From NCBI GenBank assembly GCA_003991915.1, contig RQTK01000232.1, positions 387,351 through 451,350 of the forward strand: a stretch of DNA of 64,000 nt. The letters are read 5' to 3'. Both the position numbers and the translations under genes were made by a program. A model generated the notes under the pieces. The model was given only the letters and a program-made list of their open reading frames with translations, was not told the origin of the DNA and searched no databases. Positions 13,431 through 64,000 of this stretch are shown piece after piece; within the stretch, counting starts at the first letter, position 1; each line of letters starts with the position of its first letter. This DNA is from Elysia chlorotica (lineage: Eukaryota > Mollusca > Gastropoda > Plakobranchidae).

Positions 13431-13666
13431 ACTATAATAATAATAATTATTGATAAACCTGTTAGCTCTCGCGCTGATGGTTTCAATTTACTTCTAGTCT
13501 ATACATTTTAGATGAAAAAAAAACAACCACATTTGAAATCTGTTAAAAACTATAATAATAATAATAATAATAATTATTGATAAACCCGTTAGCTCTCGCG
13601 CTGATGGTTTCAATTTACTTCTAGTCTTTTAGATGAAAAAAACAACAACATTTGAAATCTGTTAAA
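13431..13666. repeat. two-copy tandem duplication, about 118 bp
   Basis: Copies at 13431-13548 and 13549-13666 share (TAA)n, GTTAGCTCTCGCGCTGATGG and ACATTTGAAATCTGTTAAA. Confidence 0.95.
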
Positions 13667-15177
13667 TTACTGCAAGTGTGACTTAGTTTTCACATGCCAA
13701 TTCACAGAATCCGGCAAACCAATACAATTTATGTTAATAGCCTTTATAGAATATCTACAAAGTAACTAATATTCAGAACAAAAATTCAAAATTTCTAGGA
13801 GAAAACAAAACAGCATAACATAATAGTATTACAATGCATCTATATTGACAGCATGAAGAAAAAAGACATACAACCAACTGTCTTTGATGATATTTTCATG
13901 AGTACACAATGAGCACAAGCAGATAAAAATGTCAAAATATAAACCAGTTCTCCCTCAAAGTTTGTGAGACGGGACCGGAGATTGATCCCGCTCAATGATT
14001 CCAGTCCCAAAATAAAAATCAGGTATACATGTGTGTATCCTGACAGGGTGTACAGAACTATCCAATAGCCTGCTTTGCCTGATGGTTAAAATATTTACTA
14101 TAGTGAAACTGCGACAGGCGACGCAAAACAAAGTAGCTAAACAATTATGCTCTGCCTTGATGATTTCAAACACAAATACAGCGACTGTGTTGCTGCAAAA
14201 CAGGCTCATGGTTTGCTTGTAAGTTTACAAGAGTAGCAAATTGATTTTGGCTATTGAATTCTGGTACCTTTACTTAACATCCAAAACAATTATGGCAAAG
14301 TAATCAAAATATAATAGCATAATTAAGAGAAGAAATGAATAAACATTGTACATACATATCAATATACATATATATGTAGATAATTATATAAATCATAGAT
14401 ATCATAATTATTATGACAAGCTTATTTCTATTTATACAAGATCACAGCCAATGATGCGAAGAATTTTGTAAAATGATTAAAAAAAAAAGGTTTGAGAAGC
14501 TAGGAAACAAGGTGTAATTATGGGAGCTGTTTCACAGAACGTCCAATGTATGATTACATATTTTACAGAGTTGGTGAAAAAAACTGAATCTAGGAAAAAC
14601 AATATCAAAGTTTGGAGTCAATCCCCAAAATTAAATTCACGATTTGTACAAAGATTTCAACAAGTTTTTTACAATAATTACCCAACGTGATACTTCAGAA
14701 TTCAAGAGAAAGACTCATCATTAAGTTAAAATAAACATTTTAAGTAGGTTTTTAATTTAGAGCCAGAGTGTAAAATGCCTTTTTGGTACCTTACAAACGA
14801 AGAAGAATTTGCACTAAGACTGAAGTTGTTTTTGAATTCTTTTTTTGCAGGACAAAACTCAAAAGTTTCATTCTGTGATTCATGATATGTAGGGCGAATG
14901 AGGCTTTGTCATGGGAAGCTTTGCCTTCACTACAAAAAAAAAACAACGAAAACTATGAGATACAAGAAAGTCATTGTATGTAAGATATGAGGGTATAGCA
15001 TTTCCAATGCATTGACGTATCATTTAAACAAGCCGAAAAACACCCTTTTGAAAGCAATAAAAATACTGAGAGTGAATCAACATCATAGGAAAACACAAGT
15101 TAGAGCAAACATCGTCATGAGAAAACTACTGACAAGTATCAGCCATCTCGGTGTAACCTGTCCAAGTCTGTTTACCC

Positions 15178-15258
15178 ATCAGTCAAGACTATGACGCTCT
15201 ATATTCACTGATCAATCCATCAGTCAAGACTATGATGCTCCATATTCATTGATCAATA
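15178..15258. repeat. 41-bp tandem duplication
   Basis: ATCAGTCAAGACTATGA.GCT and CATATTCA.TGATCAAT repeated twice. Confidence 0.95.
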
Positions 15259-16395
15259 CTTGGGATCCAGTTGGAAATGAAACTGACATATTCGCCATGG
15301 CATCATGCTCAAGTTGAGATGGCTTATTTAAAGAAGGGATTTAAAAAATTTCCTTAGCCTGATCATTGCGACAATTTATGTTTTAATTCCATTAACAACT
15401 TTTAACATAAAATGCATTCCGGTAAGCAATTTTATATATATTACCCGACTCTCAGCTTGTATCTCCTGCTCGAATCAAGGCTCAGCCTCGTAAATGGATT
15501 AAACTGAGTGGAGAGCTACATTTTCTGTCATATTTCATGTCATGGCAGATCTATATTTCACACAATGACTGACACTCGTCATAGGACAAACCAGCATCAT
15601 CATGGATTGGCATCTTTATCAAAATCAACATAGGATGGTGATACTGGCCATCGTTAAATCAACACAGGCTTGACAAAAAGCTTTTGACTACGTAAGAGAC
15701 ATACGAGTAAGCATCATATTCTGTCACTGTCACCAAATATTGCACATCAGAGAGGAGGGGGAAGGTGTGGATGAGTAAATAATCACAATATGCAATGGTT
15801 CTTTGATGATCAATAGATGATGTAAATGTGACAGCAAAAACTTCAAAACATTGAGTGGTCTAGTTCTTTGAGAAATATTGCCTAAGCGCTAAAACCTCTG
15901 ATGAAAGGCGATTGCTCAATCACAAACATGATGTGAAAAACAGAGGAGGCTCCACACTGGCATCACACATGAAGGATCCGACATTCGGTGGATGTGTTTG
16001 TATGCTACGACTAACTTTAACTATACATAAGACCCAGATCAATAATCGGAAAAAAAAACACAATTCAACCTCAAGTCAAGAATCACAATAATCAACAAAG
16101 TTTTTTTCCCCTTCAATATCACGATTAAAACATAAATAAATAAAATATCCACCACAGAAGATACCCTGATGAAAAAATGTAATGAATGCTTCATAATCAC
16201 AGTCCTGCTCACAATTATTGTCAAACTTAATCTGCGATTTGGTCATGCTGTGAGAATGGAGAAGCATAGACAATGCGTGATGAATCGTCGGTGTGGAGTA
16301 AGGGACGAGAGCTCTATTGGATGACTGCGATTGACTCGAGCCTCGGGTAGAGCTCAGTCCAAAGGGGGGCATAACTCTAGCCTCTCTGCCGAGCT

Positions 16396-63860
<47,465 letters not shown>

Positions 63861-64000
63861 TTACAGTTACTTAATCTTCCCCCGCGCTTGCGCAATTCAC
63901 TTTATCCGATTGCTCGATCATTTCGACAGCTTTCGGTGCAATATTTCAATCGATGGCTCTTCAACCGATTCCAATTTCTTTAGATCAGACGCCGGATCCT

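Larger units (their letters stand above)
12956..16395 (-). other. probable 3' UTR of unc-104 (end not fixed)
   Basis: AT-rich DNA after the stop with no SINE copies or open frame of note. By eye the first canonical AATAAA on the minus strand is at 12956-12961, with further ones near 12359-12364 and 12205; variant ATTAAA sites occur earlier, for example around 15380. The true cleavage site cannot be read from sequence alone. Contains a roughly 118-bp tandem duplication at 13431-13666. Confidence 0.35.

Overview
This is eukaryotic nuclear DNA: short exons with GT/AG introns, long AT-rich introns, many microsatellites and repeated copies of tRNA-derived SINEs. The main content is one protein-coding gene on the minus strand, covering about 16.4-63.7 kb. 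It is a kinesin-3 motor of the UNC-104/KIF1A/KIF1B family. I assembled its exons by hand from the conserved protein order and splice sites. The reading phase is continuous across every junction from the last part of the motor domain (63.7 kb) to a TGA at 16396-16398, giving about 1,412 codons here. The first roughly 300 codons of the motor domain lie beyond the right edge. The host is an animal. The mix of kinesin sequence, GA/CAGA-rich repeats and SINEs suggests a lophotrochozoan, perhaps a gastropod mollusc; this is inference, not proof.

Layout from the 3' end of the gene leftwards: 16.4 to about 8.6 kb is AT-rich 3' UTR and flank with no convincing gene. From 8.6 to 0 kb there are SINEs, low-complexity GA/CT and TATC repeats, a 145-bp assembly gap (729-873), and two candidate minus-strand coding exons (2377-2490 and 3651-3773) of an unidentified second gene. 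Right of 16.4 kb the kinesin exons run in this order: PH domain (16.4-21.1 kb), variable linker exons (21.5-23.1 kb), DUF3694 and surrounding stalk/tail (23.5-38.0 kb), KIF1B-type region (42.3-51.8 kb, including a duplicated exon pair), coiled coils and FHA domain (52.2-57.9 kb), and neck coil and motor end (58.6-63.7 kb).

The most unusual feature is repeated duplication of exon edges together with their splice sites. The exon ending at 22006 is followed by three further in-frame copies of its 5' splice site. The exon at 53468-53622 has three decoy copies of its donor downstream, the exon at 37399-37495 has one, and the FHA exon at 55849-55940 has a decoy copy of its acceptor upstream. There is also a symmetric cassette exon made of three 12-residue repeats (54093-54224), a paralogous exon pair (47807-47947 and 43131-43268) that may be mutually exclusive, and a possible 24-nt microexon (32834-32857). 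Together these suggest a motor protein whose linker regions can vary in length without losing frame.

Mobile and repeat content includes at least eleven copies or fragments of one tRNA-derived SINE, several other tRNA-headed elements, a decayed LINE endonuclease fragment (about 19.3-19.85 kb), a two-copy dispersed element in which one copy carries a 12-bp minisatellite, a roughly 1-kb tandem duplication in an intron, and a nearly 100-nt perfect-looking hairpin at 9381-9479.
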